Shown here: positions 50,483 through 59,097 of the stretch, piece by piece
How the letters are laid out: each line of letters opens with the position of its first letter
How positions within the stretch are numbered: position 1 is the stretch's first letter
Assembly: GCA_963802765.1 (NCBI GenBank)
Contig: CAWDJZ010000002.1
Coordinates: forward strand, 78,464-142,463
From: Gaiellasilicea sp963802765
GTDB taxonomy: Bacteria; Actinomycetota; Thermoleophilia; Gaiellales; Gaiellaceae
DNA length: 64,000 nt
Reading direction: 5' to 3'
The notes under the pieces: generated by a model
Told to the model about the DNA's origin: nothing
The model's input: only the letters and a program-made list of their open reading frames with translations
Database searches by the model: none
Made by a program: the position numbers and the translations under genes

Positions 50483-51330
50483 GGGCGGTCGTCCTCGACG
50501 GGATCGTGCTCGGTCTGGCGTTCGGCCTGCTCGGCGTCGGGATGACGCTGGTCTACGGGCTCGGTGGTGTCCTCAACCTCGCCTACGGTCAGATCGTCGT
50601 GCTCGGGGCGATCGTCATCTCGCTCCTCATGCAGGACGACGTTCCGACCGCTCTGGCCGCGGTGGTGGGCGTACTGGCGGCGGCCGGCGCCGCCGTCCTG
50701 CTCGACCTGACGTTGATGCGGCCCGTCTACCGCCAACACGGCGAGGAGCGGACGCTGATGGGCCTCCTGCTGACGTTAGGGGCCGCGTTCGTGATCGGGG
50801 GGCTGCTCGCCTGGCGCTATCCCCTCGGCGCGCTGTACATCAACGTCAGCGGGGCGCCCGTCTCGATCCTCGGGGTCCCGATGCCCGTGGGAAGCATCTG
50901 GGCCTCCGTGATCGCGCTCGCGGTCGCGGGGCTGCTCCTGCTGTTCTTCGGGCTGACTACCTTCGGGCGCGGCGTCCGCTCCGTGATCCAGGACGAGACC
51001 GGCGCGCGGCTCGTCGGTATCAACCCGTCGCGCGTCCGCACGGTCGTCTTCGCGCTGAGCGGCGCGCTGGCGGGGATCGTGGCGATCACGCACTCGATGA
51101 GCTCGCCGTTGACCGTCAACGCGGGCTTCGAGTTCACCACCTTCGCGCTCATCGTCACCGTCGTAGGCGGTCTCGGCAGCGTCGCCGGGGCGTTTCTCGC
51201 AGGCGTGCTCCTCGGGATCGTGAACAGCCTGAGCGCCCACTACATCGGGCAATACATCACGACCATCATCCTGCTCGGTGCCGCCGCCCTCACGATCCTC
51301 ATTCGACCCCGCGGGCTGCTCGGACGGTAG
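50479..51330 (+). CDS. Liv-type ABC transporter permease (LivH-like)
   Basis: 283-residue inner-membrane permease with about eight hydrophobic helices. Family marks: LAFGLLGVGMTLVYGLGGVLNLAYGQ (core GMTLVYGLGGVLNLAYG) and TTFGRGVRSVIQDETGARLVGINPSRVRTVVFALSG, which includes the cytoplasmic coupling loop (VQDxxxARLVGIN form). GTG 50479 overlaps livF. Confidence 0.9.
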   Translation: MRAVVLDGIVLGLAFGLLGVGMTLVYGLGGVLNLAYGQIVVLGAIVISLLMQDDVPTALAAVVGVLAAAGAAVLLDLTLMRPVYRQHGEERTLMGLLLTLGAAFVIGGLLAWRYPLGALYINVSGAPVSILGVPMPVGSIWASVIALAVAGLLLLFFGLTTFGRGVRSVIQDETGARLVGINPSRVRTVVFALSGALAGIVAITHSMSSPLTVNAGFEFTTFALIVTVVGGLGSVAGAFLAGVLLGIVNSLSAHYIGQYITTIILLGAAALTILIRPRGLLGR

Positions 51331-51335
51331 GGGAG

Positions 51336-52367
51336 ATGGCGACGACGAGCAGCCGGCCGCGTCCCGGTTCGGCCGTGGCGGGCAGGGCAGCCTGGGCACT
51401 ACTCCCGATCGTCGTGACGGCGGCGGTCCTCGCGATCCTCCCGTCGGTCTGGTTCGGGGACTCGCCGTACACGACCTCGCTCGCAGTGCAGGCGCTCGTG
51501 TTCGCCTCGTGGGGCGTCGGCTTCAACGTGATCTTCGGGTGCACGAACCAGCTCTTCTTGTGCGTCGGCGCTTTGGCCGGCATCGGCGCCTACGGCACCG
51601 CCATCCTCGCGGACAGGACCTCGCTGCCGATGGCAGCAGGGATTGCCGTGGCTACGGCGAGCGCGGCGATCGTCGGCGGGCTCCTGAGCTGGATCGCGGT
51701 GCGCCGCTCGCTCGGCGTCATCTTCACCGGAGTCGTCACGTTGGTGTTCTCGCTCGGGTTCGCCAACCTGCTCCTCGGCCAGCGTGAATGGACAGGAGCC
51801 GAGACTGGTCTGATCGTGACGGGCGCTCCCGCCGACCTTGCAGACGATCGCGTCGGCGCCTACTACCTCTTCGCCGGCGTGCTCGTCGCCTTCCTGGTCG
51901 TCTTTCGCGCGCTCCAGCTCTCGCACGTCGGCTGGGCGTTCCGCGCCCTTCGTGACGACGAGGTCGCCGCCGAGCTTGCGGGAGTGGACATCGCCCGATA
52001 CCGGATCTACGCCGCGACGGTGGGCTCGGCCATGATCGGTCTGACGGGGGCGTTCTATGCCTACAGCTCGGGCTTCGTCAGCCCGGCGACGTACGCGTTC
52101 GAACGCGTCGACGTGCGCGTTCTCGTGCTCGTCGCGTTCGGCGGCCTCGGCACGCTGCTCGGCCCGGTGGTCGGCGCGGCCGTCTTCGCGATCCTGGACG
52201 AGAGGCTGACGGCCAGCCTCGAGCTGCGCGAAGTCCTCTACGGCGTCTTCCTGATCGCCATCTTCCTCGGCTTTCGGCACGGTGTCGTGCACGCGTTCGT
52301 CGCTCTGGGAAAGCGGCTCGTCCCCCGCCGCGGCGCGCAGCCGGACCTACGGCCGTCTCGCGAGTAG
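51336..52367 (+). CDS. Liv-type ABC transporter permease (LivM-like)
   Basis: 343-residue second permease, about nine to ten helices. Marks: ASWGVGFNVIFGCTNQLFLCVGALAGIGAY (core FGCTNQLFLCVGA, the LivM 'G..G..S.G' region), GWAFRALRDDEVAAELAGVDIARYR (coupling loop) and VLVAFGGLGTLLGPVVGA. ATG 51336 has GGGGAG just upstream, six bases after livH. It closes the five-gene importer. Confidence 0.9.
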   Translation: MATTSSRPRPGSAVAGRAAWALLPIVVTAAVLAILPSVWFGDSPYTTSLAVQALVFASWGVGFNVIFGCTNQLFLCVGALAGIGAYGTAILADRTSLPMAAGIAVATASAAIVGGLLSWIAVRRSLGVIFTGVVTLVFSLGFANLLLGQREWTGAETGLIVTGAPADLADDRVGAYYLFAGVLVAFLVVFRALQLSHVGWAFRALRDDEVAAELAGVDIARYRIYAATVGSAMIGLTGAFYAYSSGFVSPATYAFERVDVRVLVLVAFGGLGTLLGPVVGAAVFAILDERLTASLELREVLYGVFLIAIFLGFRHGVVHAFVALGKRLVPRRGAQPDLRPSRE

Positions 52368-52384
52368 GCCCTGTTCTGGGACTT

Positions 52385-52451
52385 CTGCATGCATTCTCGG
52401 GCGCTTGAACGCCCTTCTCCCGTTGGACAGCACGGATTGCATGCATTAAGT
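52385..52451 (+). promoter_or_regulatory. promoter with two FCD-type operators before the secreted hydrolase
   Basis: TTGGAC (52423-52428), 17 bases and TAAGTT (52446-52451) form a promoter. CTGCATGCAT (52385-52394) lies upstream and TTGCATGCAT (52437-52446) between -35 and -10, an ideal repressor position. Same consensus as the livK sites. Confidence 0.65.
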
Positions 52452-52492
52452 TGCAACTCGCCAGCGAGCCATCATCTTGCGGAGGAGGAGCG

Positions 52493-53605
52493 ATGAACGC
52501 GACCAGCCGTCTCCACTCGACGTCCGTCCGAAGGGGTGTGTGGGCCACGGTCTTCGTGCTCCCAGCTGTACTGCTTGCGTTGGTCGCCGGCCCGACCCCG
52601 CATGCCGATGCCGCCAACGTTGTCGGCGTGGAAGTCCACAGCAACATCACCTACTACGTTCCCGACACGCCGACGGTGAACGGCAACAAGCTCGATCTGT
52701 ACATCCCGTTGGTGGCCGGCAAGCAGAAGCTGCCTCTGCTGATCTGGTCTTCCGGCTCCGCCTGGCTGAGCGACAACGGCAGAGTGGGTGCGGCTCCCAT
52801 CGCGGACGTCTTCAACCCCTACGGCTACGCGGTGGCCGGCGTCAGCGTTCGCTCCAGTTCCCAGGACAAGTTCCCGGGACAGCTCCACGACATCCGGGCG
52901 GCCATTCGCTGGCTCCGTGAGCACGCAGCCGACTACAACCTGGACCCGACCCGGTTCGCGATCATGGGCAACTCGTCGGGCGGCTGGGTCGCCTCGATCG
53001 CAGGCACGACCAGCGACATCGCTCAGCTCCCCGGGGAGCCTGACGTTGGCGGGATCTCCAGCGCCGTGCAGGCGGCGGTGCCGTTCTTCCCGCCGACGGA
53101 CTTCCTCCAGATGGACGCCTGGTACGTCGAGCATCCGGAGGTCATCTCGTTCATCCGGCACGACGCTCCCCTGACTCCTCTCGCTCCGCCCTGGAGCTTC
53201 TTCAACGCCTCCCCCGAATCGCTGCTCGTTCGTTGCACGGACGCGCTCGGCAGGTTGCTCGGCATCCAGGCCTGTCCGGCGGAGACCCGGGCGGCGAATC
53301 CGATCACCTACGTGGACGGGGACGAAGTCCCGATGCTCATCCTCCACGGCGAGAGCGACCCGCTCGTTCCCAACGGACAAAGCGTGCTGCTCTACGAGGC
53401 CCTGACGGGAGCCGGCAACGACGCCACCTTCATCTCCGTCCCGGCTGCCGGTCACTCGGTCGACGAGATCATCGGTGCCGACGACTTCACCGTCTTCCGA
53501 ACCAACCGGGGCGGCCAGGAGGAGGTCACCACCGAGCCGGCGCCGACGTGGGAGAACGTCGAGCACTTCATCCACGTCGCGCTGAGCCGGGCACGAGGAG
53601 GCTGA
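52493..53605 (+). CDS. secreted alpha/beta hydrolase (carboxylesterase-like)
   Basis: 370 residues. Signal peptide about residues 1-40 (RRGVWATVFVLPAVLLALVAG, cleavage near HADAA). The hydrolase domain resembles bacterial feruloyl/acetyl esterases of the BD-FAE type: LDLYIPLVAGKQKLPLLIW, GYAVAGVSVRSSSQDKFP, DIRAAIRWLREHAADYNLDPTRFAIMGNSSGGWVAS (nucleophile Ser in GNSSGG), ILHGESDPLVPNGQS (Asp) and PAAGHSVDE (His). Ribosome site GGAGGAGG before ATG 52493. Its operators match those of the importer, so it may release aromatic acids from plant polymers outside the cell (inference). Confidence 0.83.
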   Translation: MNATSRLHSTSVRRGVWATVFVLPAVLLALVAGPTPHADAANVVGVEVHSNITYYVPDTPTVNGNKLDLYIPLVAGKQKLPLLIWSSGSAWLSDNGRVGAAPIADVFNPYGYAVAGVSVRSSSQDKFPGQLHDIRAAIRWLREHAADYNLDPTRFAIMGNSSGGWVASIAGTTSDIAQLPGEPDVGGISSAVQAAVPFFPPTDFLQMDAWYVEHPEVISFIRHDAPLTPLAPPWSFFNASPESLLVRCTDALGRLLGIQACPAETRAANPITYVDGDEVPMLILHGESDPLVPNGQSVLLYEALTGAGNDATFISVPAAGHSVDEIIGADDFTVFRTNRGGQEEVTTEPAPTWENVEHFIHVALSRARGG

Positions 53606-53610
53606 GCGTC

Positions 53611-54355
53611 GTGCCGCGCGGCAACCACGCGAACTCCCAGATGACGAAGGCAACGCTCGGGCTCCGTGAGCTCCTGCTCAACGGCACCTTCAAGCCGCGC
53701 GAGCGCGTTCCCGAGCTTCGTCTGGTCGAGGAGCTCGGCGTTTCGCGGACACCGCTCCGGATCGCCCTCATGACGCTCGAGCACGAAGGGCTCCTCGAGA
53801 CGCTCCCCGGCGGCGGCTTCGTGGTGCGCGAATTCACCCGTACCGACATCGACGACGCGATCGAGCTCCGCGGAGTCCTCGAAGGCACGGCCGCACGCCT
53901 CGCGGCGGAGCGGCTGGAGTCGGAGGACGAGCTCGAGCCACTGCGCGATCGGTGCCGAGAGCTGGACGCGATCGTGCGCGACCCGAGCATCGAGACGTTC
54001 ATCGAGTACCTCCGTCTCAACGAGGAGTTCCACCACGCGTTCTGCGACCTTGCGAAGAGCCCCCAACTCGGAAGGGCGCTCGAGCACGTGCTCGCGCTCC
54101 CGTTCGCGCGGCCGAGCGCCCTGCTCGATGGTCCATGCGGCCCTTCCCGAGTCGTGGGAGATCCTGCTCGTCGCGCAGCACCAGCACCATGCGCTCATCG
54201 ACGCGATCGTTCGGCGGGAGGGAGCGCGTGCCGATGCGATCGCGCGCGAGCATGCACGGATCGCCCGCCGGAACCTCGACGTCGCGCTCGAAAACCAAGA
54301 CCTTCTCGAGCGCGTTCCGGGGGCGACCTTGCTGCGCCTCCCGGCTGCCTCCTGA
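53611..54355 (+). CDS. GntR/FCD family regulator, one frameshift
   Basis: Second FadR-like regulator. Winged helix: LRELLLNGTFKPRERVPELRLVEELGVSRTPLRIALMTLEHEGLL (key SRTPLRIALMTLEHEG). The FCD domain (IELRGVLEGTAARLAAERL, NEEFHHAFCDLAKSPQLGRAL) breaks near 54128 by one extra G and resumes as LPESWEILLVAQHQHHALIDAIV with metal-type histidines (QHQHHALI). About 247 residues after correction. GTG 53611 has AGGAGG nine bases upstream. It directly follows the hydrolase and is a good candidate to bind the YTGYATRCAW sites. Confidence 0.83.
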
Positions 54356-54361
54356 CGCCAA

Positions 54362-55333
54362 GTGCGGGCTGAACCGGCCGCCCAGGTGAACGCGCGCACG
54401 TCGGTCGACGTCAGGCCCATGCTCGCCGACGACCTCGACGCTGCAGACCGGATCATGCGGCTCGCGTTCGGAACGGTCAGGGGCCTCCCCGATCCGAGCG
54501 CCGCGTTCGGCGACAGCGACAGCGTGCGGACGAGGTTCCGGGCCGCGCCGGAGTGTGCATGGGTCGCCGAGGTCGACGGCGAGGTTGTCGGGTCGGCGTT
54601 CGCAGCCCGCTGGGGCTCGTTCGGCTTCTTCGGCCCGCTCACCGTCCACCCCAGACTCTGGGATCACGGCATCGGCGGTCGGCTGCTCCGGCCGGCGCTC
54701 GAGGCGTTCGAACGCTGGGAGGTCCGGCAAGCCGGGCTCTTCACGTTCGCGGCGAGCCCCAAGCATCTCGGCCTGTATCAGAAGCACGGCTTCTGGCCCG
54801 GATCCCTGACGGTCGTGGCCGCCAAGGCGATCGGCCCGGGAGCGCGGAGCCCGCACGCGCTCTTTTCGAAGGAGGCCCGGCAAGGCCTCGTCCTGGACGA
54901 GATCCGCGGTCTGACGGATCAGGTGTTCCGAGGGCTCGACCTCGGTCGAGAGATCGTCGCGGCAAACGAGCAGGGAATCGGCGACACGGTCGTGGTGCGG
55001 GGCAAGGGGACCCTCGAAGGCGTAGCCGTGTGCCACTGCGGCGCGGGGAGCGAGGCGGGCAGCGATACCTGCTACGTCAAGTTCGCGGCCGTTCGACCGG
55101 GCGAGGGAGCACCAGGGCGGTTCGAGCGACTCCTCGACGCCTGCGAGGCGTTCGCGGCGGAGTCAGGAATGGGCCGACTCGTGGCGGGAGTCAACACTGG
55201 GCGTCTCGATGCGTACCGCCGGCTGCTCGCTCGCGGCTTCCAAGCGGAACAGATCGGCGTCGCGATGTGGCTCCGTCCCGAGGAGCCTCACTTCGACACA
55301 CCGGCGCATTACGTGATCGACGATCTTCGCTGA
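54362..55333 (+). CDS. GNAT-family N-acetyltransferase, two-domain
   Basis: 323 residues with an N-terminal GNAT domain: VRPMLADDLDAADRIM, VAEVDGEVVGSAFAARWGSFGFFGPLTVHPRLWDHGIGGRLL (acetyl-CoA loop HPRLWDHGIGGRLL, the Q/RxxGxG/A form) and LGLYQKHGFWPGSL. A second, weaker GNAT-like half occupies residues 190-310 (DTCYVKFAAVRPGEGAPGRFERLLDAC, LDAYRRLLARGFQAEQIGVAMW). Substrate unknown. It follows the GntR gene by six bases. Confidence 0.8.
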   Translation: MRAEPAAQVNARTSVDVRPMLADDLDAADRIMRLAFGTVRGLPDPSAAFGDSDSVRTRFRAAPECAWVAEVDGEVVGSAFAARWGSFGFFGPLTVHPRLWDHGIGGRLLRPALEAFERWEVRQAGLFTFAASPKHLGLYQKHGFWPGSLTVVAAKAIGPGARSPHALFSKEARQGLVLDEIRGLTDQVFRGLDLGREIVAANEQGIGDTVVVRGKGTLEGVAVCHCGAGSEAGSDTCYVKFAAVRPGEGAPGRFERLLDACEAFAAESGMGRLVAGVNTGRLDAYRRLLARGFQAEQIGVAMWLRPEEPHFDTPAHYVIDDLR

Positions 55334-55348
55334 CGCCCGCGGGCTCGC

Positions 55349-56470
55349 TCACGACCCCCAGACCTCGTCGGCGACCTCGACGATCAGCTGCAGCTTCGCC
55401 CACTGCTCGTCCTCGCTCAGCTCGTTCCCCTCCACGGTGGAGGAGAAGCCGCACTGGGGGGAGAGGCAGAGCTGCTCGAGCGGGGCGTACTTCGCCGCCT
55501 CCTCGATCCGGCGCTTCAGCTCGTCCTTGGACTCGAGCTCGCCACGTTTGGTCGTGACCAGGCCGAGGACGACCTGCTTCTCGCCCTTCGGCAGGAAACG
55601 CAGCGGCTCGAAGCCGCCGGAACGCTCGTCGTCCCACTCCATGAAGAAGCCGTCCACCTCGAGCTCGTTGAGGAGCGCTTCGGCGACGAAGTCGTATCCG
55701 CCCTCCGCGGCCCAGGAGGAGCGGAAGTTGCCACGGCACATGTGCGTCGTCACGCTCATTCCGTCCGGCCGCTCGGCAAGCGACTCGTTGATGTGCTCGA
55801 TGTACTCGACGTGCTGCCGCTCGGGGTCGCCGCCGATCGAGGCGACGTACTCGCGCTGGTGCGGGTCGTTCATGTAGGCGAGGCTCGTGTCGTCCACCTG
55901 GAGGTACGTGCAGCCGAGCTCGCCGAGCCTGCGCACCTCCTCGCGGTACGCGGCCGTCAGGTCGGACCAGAACCCATCCAGCGTGGGGTAGACGTCCGGG
56001 TCGACCGCCGCCTTGCCGCCGCGGTAGTGGACCATGCTCGGCGACGGGATGGTCAGCTTCGGCTGGTTGGCGGTCACCGTCTCCTGCAGGAAGCGGAAGT
56101 CGTCGCCGAAGATCGTCCGTGAGACTCCGAGCTTGCCGTCGACGTGAAGGGCCGCCGGCGTGAACTCGATGTCGCCCTGCTCGTTATGGAAGACGACCGA
56201 GATGTGGCCGGCCTCATGCGTGATCCCGTCCAGCTGGTAGATGAAGTCCATGTGCCACGAGGCCCGGCGGAACTCGCCGTCGGTCGCCGAGCGGAGGCCG
56301 ATCTCCTCCTGCTTGCGGACGATCTCGCGGATCGCGCCGTCCTCGATCTCGCGGAGCTCCGCCGCGTCGATGCGGCCGGCGGCGTGGTCCTCGCGCGCCT
56401 GGAGCAGCGAGGCGGGGCGGAGCAGGCTGCCGACGTGATCGGCGCGGAAGGGTGGCTTCGTGCGGGTCAT
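55349..56470 (-). CDS. MetE-like cobalamin-independent methyltransferase (YxjG/core-MetE type)
   Basis: 373 residues, matching only the C-terminal catalytic domain of MetE. Motifs: FRADHVGSLLRP at the start, GLRSATDGEFRRASWHMDF, YLQVDDTSLAYMND, VTTHMCRGNFRSSW (zinc His and Cys), and LCLSPQCGFSS (third zinc ligand Cys). Members transfer methyl groups to thiols such as homocysteine from folate or other donors. It overlaps pcaG (ATGA) as the last gene of the ALDH-pcaIJHG operon, so it may use methyl groups released by LigM (inference). Confidence 0.85.
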   Translation of the reverse strand: MTRTKPPFRADHVGSLLRPASLLQAREDHAAGRIDAAELREIEDGAIREIVRKQEEIGLRSATDGEFRRASWHMDFIYQLDGITHEAGHISVVFHNEQGDIEFTPAALHVDGKLGVSRTIFGDDFRFLQETVTANQPKLTIPSPSMVHYRGGKAAVDPDVYPTLDGFWSDLTAAYREEVRRLGELGCTYLQVDDTSLAYMNDPHQREYVASIGGDPERQHVEYIEHINESLAERPDGMSVTTHMCRGNFRSSWAAEGGYDFVAEALLNELEVDGFFMEWDDERSGGFEPLRFLPKGEKQVVLGLVTTKRGELESKDELKRRIEEAAKYAPLEQLCLSPQCGFSSTVEGNELSEDEQWAKLQLIVEVADEVWGS

Positions 56471-56872
56471 AGCTCGAAGAAGGCCGTCGCGTCGTCGCCC
56501 TGGAGGCGGACGTCGAAGCGGTAGGCGCCGTCCTCTGCGCGCGCCACGAGCGTCGCGTCCTCGGCGCCGTCGCCGTCGAGGTAGAGCCGCGTCACGGCGT
56601 GCTTGAGCAGGCCGCGCGCGAATACCGTCAGCTCGAAGCGGCGGGCGCCGTCGGGGACGAGGAAGGCGAACCGCCCGTCGCCGTCGGTCAACGCGCGGCC
56701 GAACCCGTGCTCGCTGCTCCAGAGCTCGAGGAGCCCGTCGGACACCGGCTCACCTTCGCCCGTCGAGCAACCGGCCCTCGACGCGGACGCTGCCGCCGGG
56801 AAGCACGTGCTGCGGCTCGCGCGAGAGCCCGATCGAGAAGAACGGGCCGGCAGTCTGGGAGGGCGTCCTCAT
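56467..56872 (-). CDS. pcaG: protocatechuate 3,4-dioxygenase alpha subunit, compact, one frameshift
   Basis: Alpha subunit of the intradiol enzyme that opens protocatechuate to 3-carboxymuconate. Marks: TPSQTAGPFFSIGL, GSVRVEGRLLDG, VSDGLLELWSSEHGFGRALTDGDGRFAF (core HGFGRALTDGDG), ELTVFARGLLKHAVTRLYL and YRFDVRLQGDDATAFF. One extra G near 56755 splits it. Corrected it has only about 134 residues against about 190-200 usual: the loop between LELWSS and GFGRALTD and the one before FARGLLKH are shortened. Start ATG 56872 overlaps pcaH. Confidence 0.87.
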
Positions 56873-57536
56873 TCCTCGAACGGGGTCGAGCGGAGGACGA
56901 TGTCCCAGACGTAACCGAGCGCCCACTCGGGCTCGGTCGTCTCCAGGTCGAAGCGCGCCACGAGCCGCTCGCGCGCGGCCGGATCGCGGACGGAGTTGAA
57001 GATCGGATCGTGCGCGAAGAGCGGGTCGCCGGGGAAGTACATCTGGGTGACGAGGCGCTGGGTGAACGCACGGCCGAAGACGGAGAAGTGGATGTGCGCA
57101 GGGCGCCACGCGTTCGGGTGGTTCTGCCACGGGTAGGCGCCGGGCTTCACGGTCACGATCCGGTACCGGCCCTCGCCGTCTGTGAGCACGCGGCCGGCGC
57201 CGGTGAAGTTCGGGTCGAGCGGGGCGGGATGCTGGTCGCCGTCGTGGAGGTAGCGTCCCGCGGCGTTCGCCTGCCAGACCTCGAGCAGCGCGTTCTCGAC
57301 TGGTCGGCCGTCGGTCGTCGAGGACGCGTCCGGTGACGATGATCCGCTCGCCGAGCGGCTCGCCGGCGTGCCCGGCGGTGAGGTCCGCGTCATCGGGCCG
57401 CGACTGCGTCCTCCCCGAAGACGGGCGCGGCGAGCCGGTGTAGCTCCTCCGGGACCGGCAGCAGCGCGCGCGACGGCGCCCGCATCACCGTCGAGCGGTA
57501 GTCGGGGAAGAGGTAGGGCGGGTCGACCTCGCTCAC
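56869..57536 (-). CDS. pcaH: protocatechuate 3,4-dioxygenase beta subunit, two frameshifts
   Basis: Beta subunit carrying the catalytic iron. Start GTG 57536 (VSEVDPPYLFPDYRSTVMRAP), then PVFGEDAV; the conserved part is VWQANAAGRYLHDGDQHPAPLDPNFTGAGR, VKPGAYPWQNHPNAWRPAHIHFSVFG and FTQRLVTQMYFPGDPLF. Tyr in AGRY and GAYPW and the two His in PAHIHF are the Fe(III) ligands known in the family. Extra bases near 57400 and 57310 break the N-terminal part; corrected length about 221 residues. Overlaps pcaJ and pcaG by four bases each. Confidence 0.9.
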
Positions 57537-58252
57537 CGTTCTCCCTCGGCGCGGAGCGCGCGGAGCGCTGCCAGCTCCGCCTCCGTCGGCGCTGGCGTGA
57601 CCGCCAGCTCGTCGGCGACACTCAGCTCCCAGCCGGTCGCCTCGCGTACCTGGTCTGCGTCGATCCCGGGATGCACGGAGGTCAGCGTCAGCTCCCGCTC
57701 GCCGCCGCGGGGCTCGAGGATGCCGAGGTCGGTGACGACCGTCGACACGGCCGTGCCCGGCGTCGTCCGGAAGTCGAGCCGGTCGACGAACGTCCGCGGG
57801 CTCTGGCGGAGCATCACGAACACCTCGCGCGCGGACGTGGCGATCTCGGGTGCGCCGCCCGCGCCCGGCAGCCGGACGTCGGGGTCGTTGTAGGAGCCGA
57901 TCACGGTGCTGTTCAGGTTCGCGTAGCGGTCGATCTGCGCCGCGCCGAGGAAGCCGACGTCGATGCGGCCGGCCTGGAGCCAGTACGCGAAGATTTCCGG
58001 CACCGAGACGACCGCGTCGGCCGTCTCGGCGAGCTCGCCGTCGCCGATCGAGAGCGGCAACCTGGTCGGCTTCGCACCGATCGTCCCGCTCTCGTAGACG
58101 AGCACCAGCCCCGGCGCGCTCGTGCGCCGGGCGAGGTTGGCCGCCTCGGAGGGAAGGCCGATGCCGACGAAGCAGACCATGCCGTCCCGGAGCAAGCGTG
58201 CCGCGGCGACGGCCATCATCTCGTCGGCGGTGAAGGTAGCTGTTGCTGTCAC
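57533..58252 (-). CDS. pcaJ: 3-oxoadipate CoA-transferase beta subunit
   Basis: 239-residue class I CoA-transferase subunit B. Marks: ADEMMAVAAARLLRDGMVCFVGIGLPSEAANLA, VLVYESGTIGAKP (glutamate region; ENG in most relatives, ESG here), RIDVGFLGAAQIDRYANLNSTVIG and LTSVHPGIDADQV. With PcaI it moves CoA from succinyl-CoA to beta-ketoadipate. The alternative is another acyl-CoA transferase of the same group; the pcaHG context decides. GTG start overlaps pcaI (GTGA). Confidence 0.87.
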   Translation of the reverse strand: MTATATFTADEMMAVAAARLLRDGMVCFVGIGLPSEAANLARRTSAPGLVLVYESGTIGAKPTRLPLSIGDGELAETADAVVSVPEIFAYWLQAGRIDVGFLGAAQIDRYANLNSTVIGSYNDPDVRLPGAGGAPEIATSAREVFVMLRQSPRTFVDRLDFRTTPGTAVSTVVTDLGILEPRGGERELTLTSVHPGIDADQVREATGWELSVADELAVTPAPTEAELAALRALRAEGER

Positions 58253-59097
58253 GCGGCCACCTGCAGTGAGGCGTGGTACTCCTCGACGTCCGCGGTCTCG
58301 AGCACGTGCCGCCGCATCCACTCCAGGAACGTCTCGCGCTCGCGGCTGATCGCGTCCCACTCGAGATAGAAGGCGTTGTCGCGGTCGTAGTACCCGTGTG
58401 CGTAGGAGGGGTGGGCGCCGCCGGGCGCGACGCAGACGGCGTCGATCGCCCACGACGGCAGGACGACGCCGCCGGGCCGTAGCTCGAGCTCAGGAACGAT
58501 CTCCTCGACTGTCACGATCGCGCGGCGCGCCGCCAGCACCGTCTCCTTCTGGACGCCGGTGATGCCCCACAGCTGGACGTCGCCCGCCTCGTTCGCCTGC
58601 TGGGCGTGGATGATCCCGACGTCCGGCCGGAGCGCGGCGACGGCCGCGAGCTGCTCGCCCGTGAAGGGGCAGACGATGTCCGCGATCGACTCGGTCTGCT
58701 CGGCGAGCTCCGTCCCTCCGTAGCCGCGCAGCACGCCGAAAGGGAGGTTGGCCGCGCCTGCGGCATAGCGCGCGGCCATCCCCGCGTGCGAGTGCTCCTC
58801 GAGCTCGAGCGGGGCCGGCCAGCCGGACTGGACGGCGTCGCGGAACCGGTGCAGCGAGCCGACGCCGGGGTTGCCGCCCCAGGAGAAGACGAGCTTCTTC
58901 GCGCAGCCCATGCCGATCATCTGGTCGTAGACGACGTCGGGCGTCATCCGGACGAGCGTCAGCTCGCGCCGTCCCTGCCGGATCAGCTCGTGTCCTGCTG
59001 CGTGCGGGATCAGATGCGTGAAGCCCTCGAGCGCAACGACGTCGCCGTCGTGGACCAGCTCTTCGACCGCCTCGGCGAGCGACACGAGCTCGGCCAT
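58249..59097 (-). CDS. pcaI: 3-oxoadipate CoA-transferase alpha subunit
   Basis: 282-residue class I CoA-transferase subunit A. Marks: LAEAVEELVHDGDVVALEGFTHLIPHAAGHELIRQG (core DGDVVALEGFTHLIPH), TLVRMTPDVVYDQMIGMGCAKKLVFSWGGNPGVGS and DVGIIHAQQANEAGDVQLWG. Works with PcaJ on beta-ketoadipate, upstream of thiolysis; no pcaF thiolase is in the window. ATG 59097 shares a base with the ALDH stop. Confidence 0.87.
   Translation of the reverse strand: MAELVSLAEAVEELVHDGDVVALEGFTHLIPHAAGHELIRQGRRELTLVRMTPDVVYDQMIGMGCAKKLVFSWGGNPGVGSLHRFRDAVQSGWPAPLELEEHSHAGMAARYAAGAANLPFGVLRGYGGTELAEQTESIADIVCPFTGEQLAAVAALRPDVGIIHAQQANEAGDVQLWGITGVQKETVLAARRAIVTVEEIVPELELRPGGVVLPSWAIDAVCVAPGGAHPSYAHGYYDRDNAFYLEWDAISRERETFLEWMRRHVLETADVEEYHASLQVAA

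Noticed and set aside
55349..56470. SAM or cobalamin riboswitch control of the MetE-like gene
   Set aside because: The gene overlaps pcaG by four bases, so there is no leader to hold a riboswitch.
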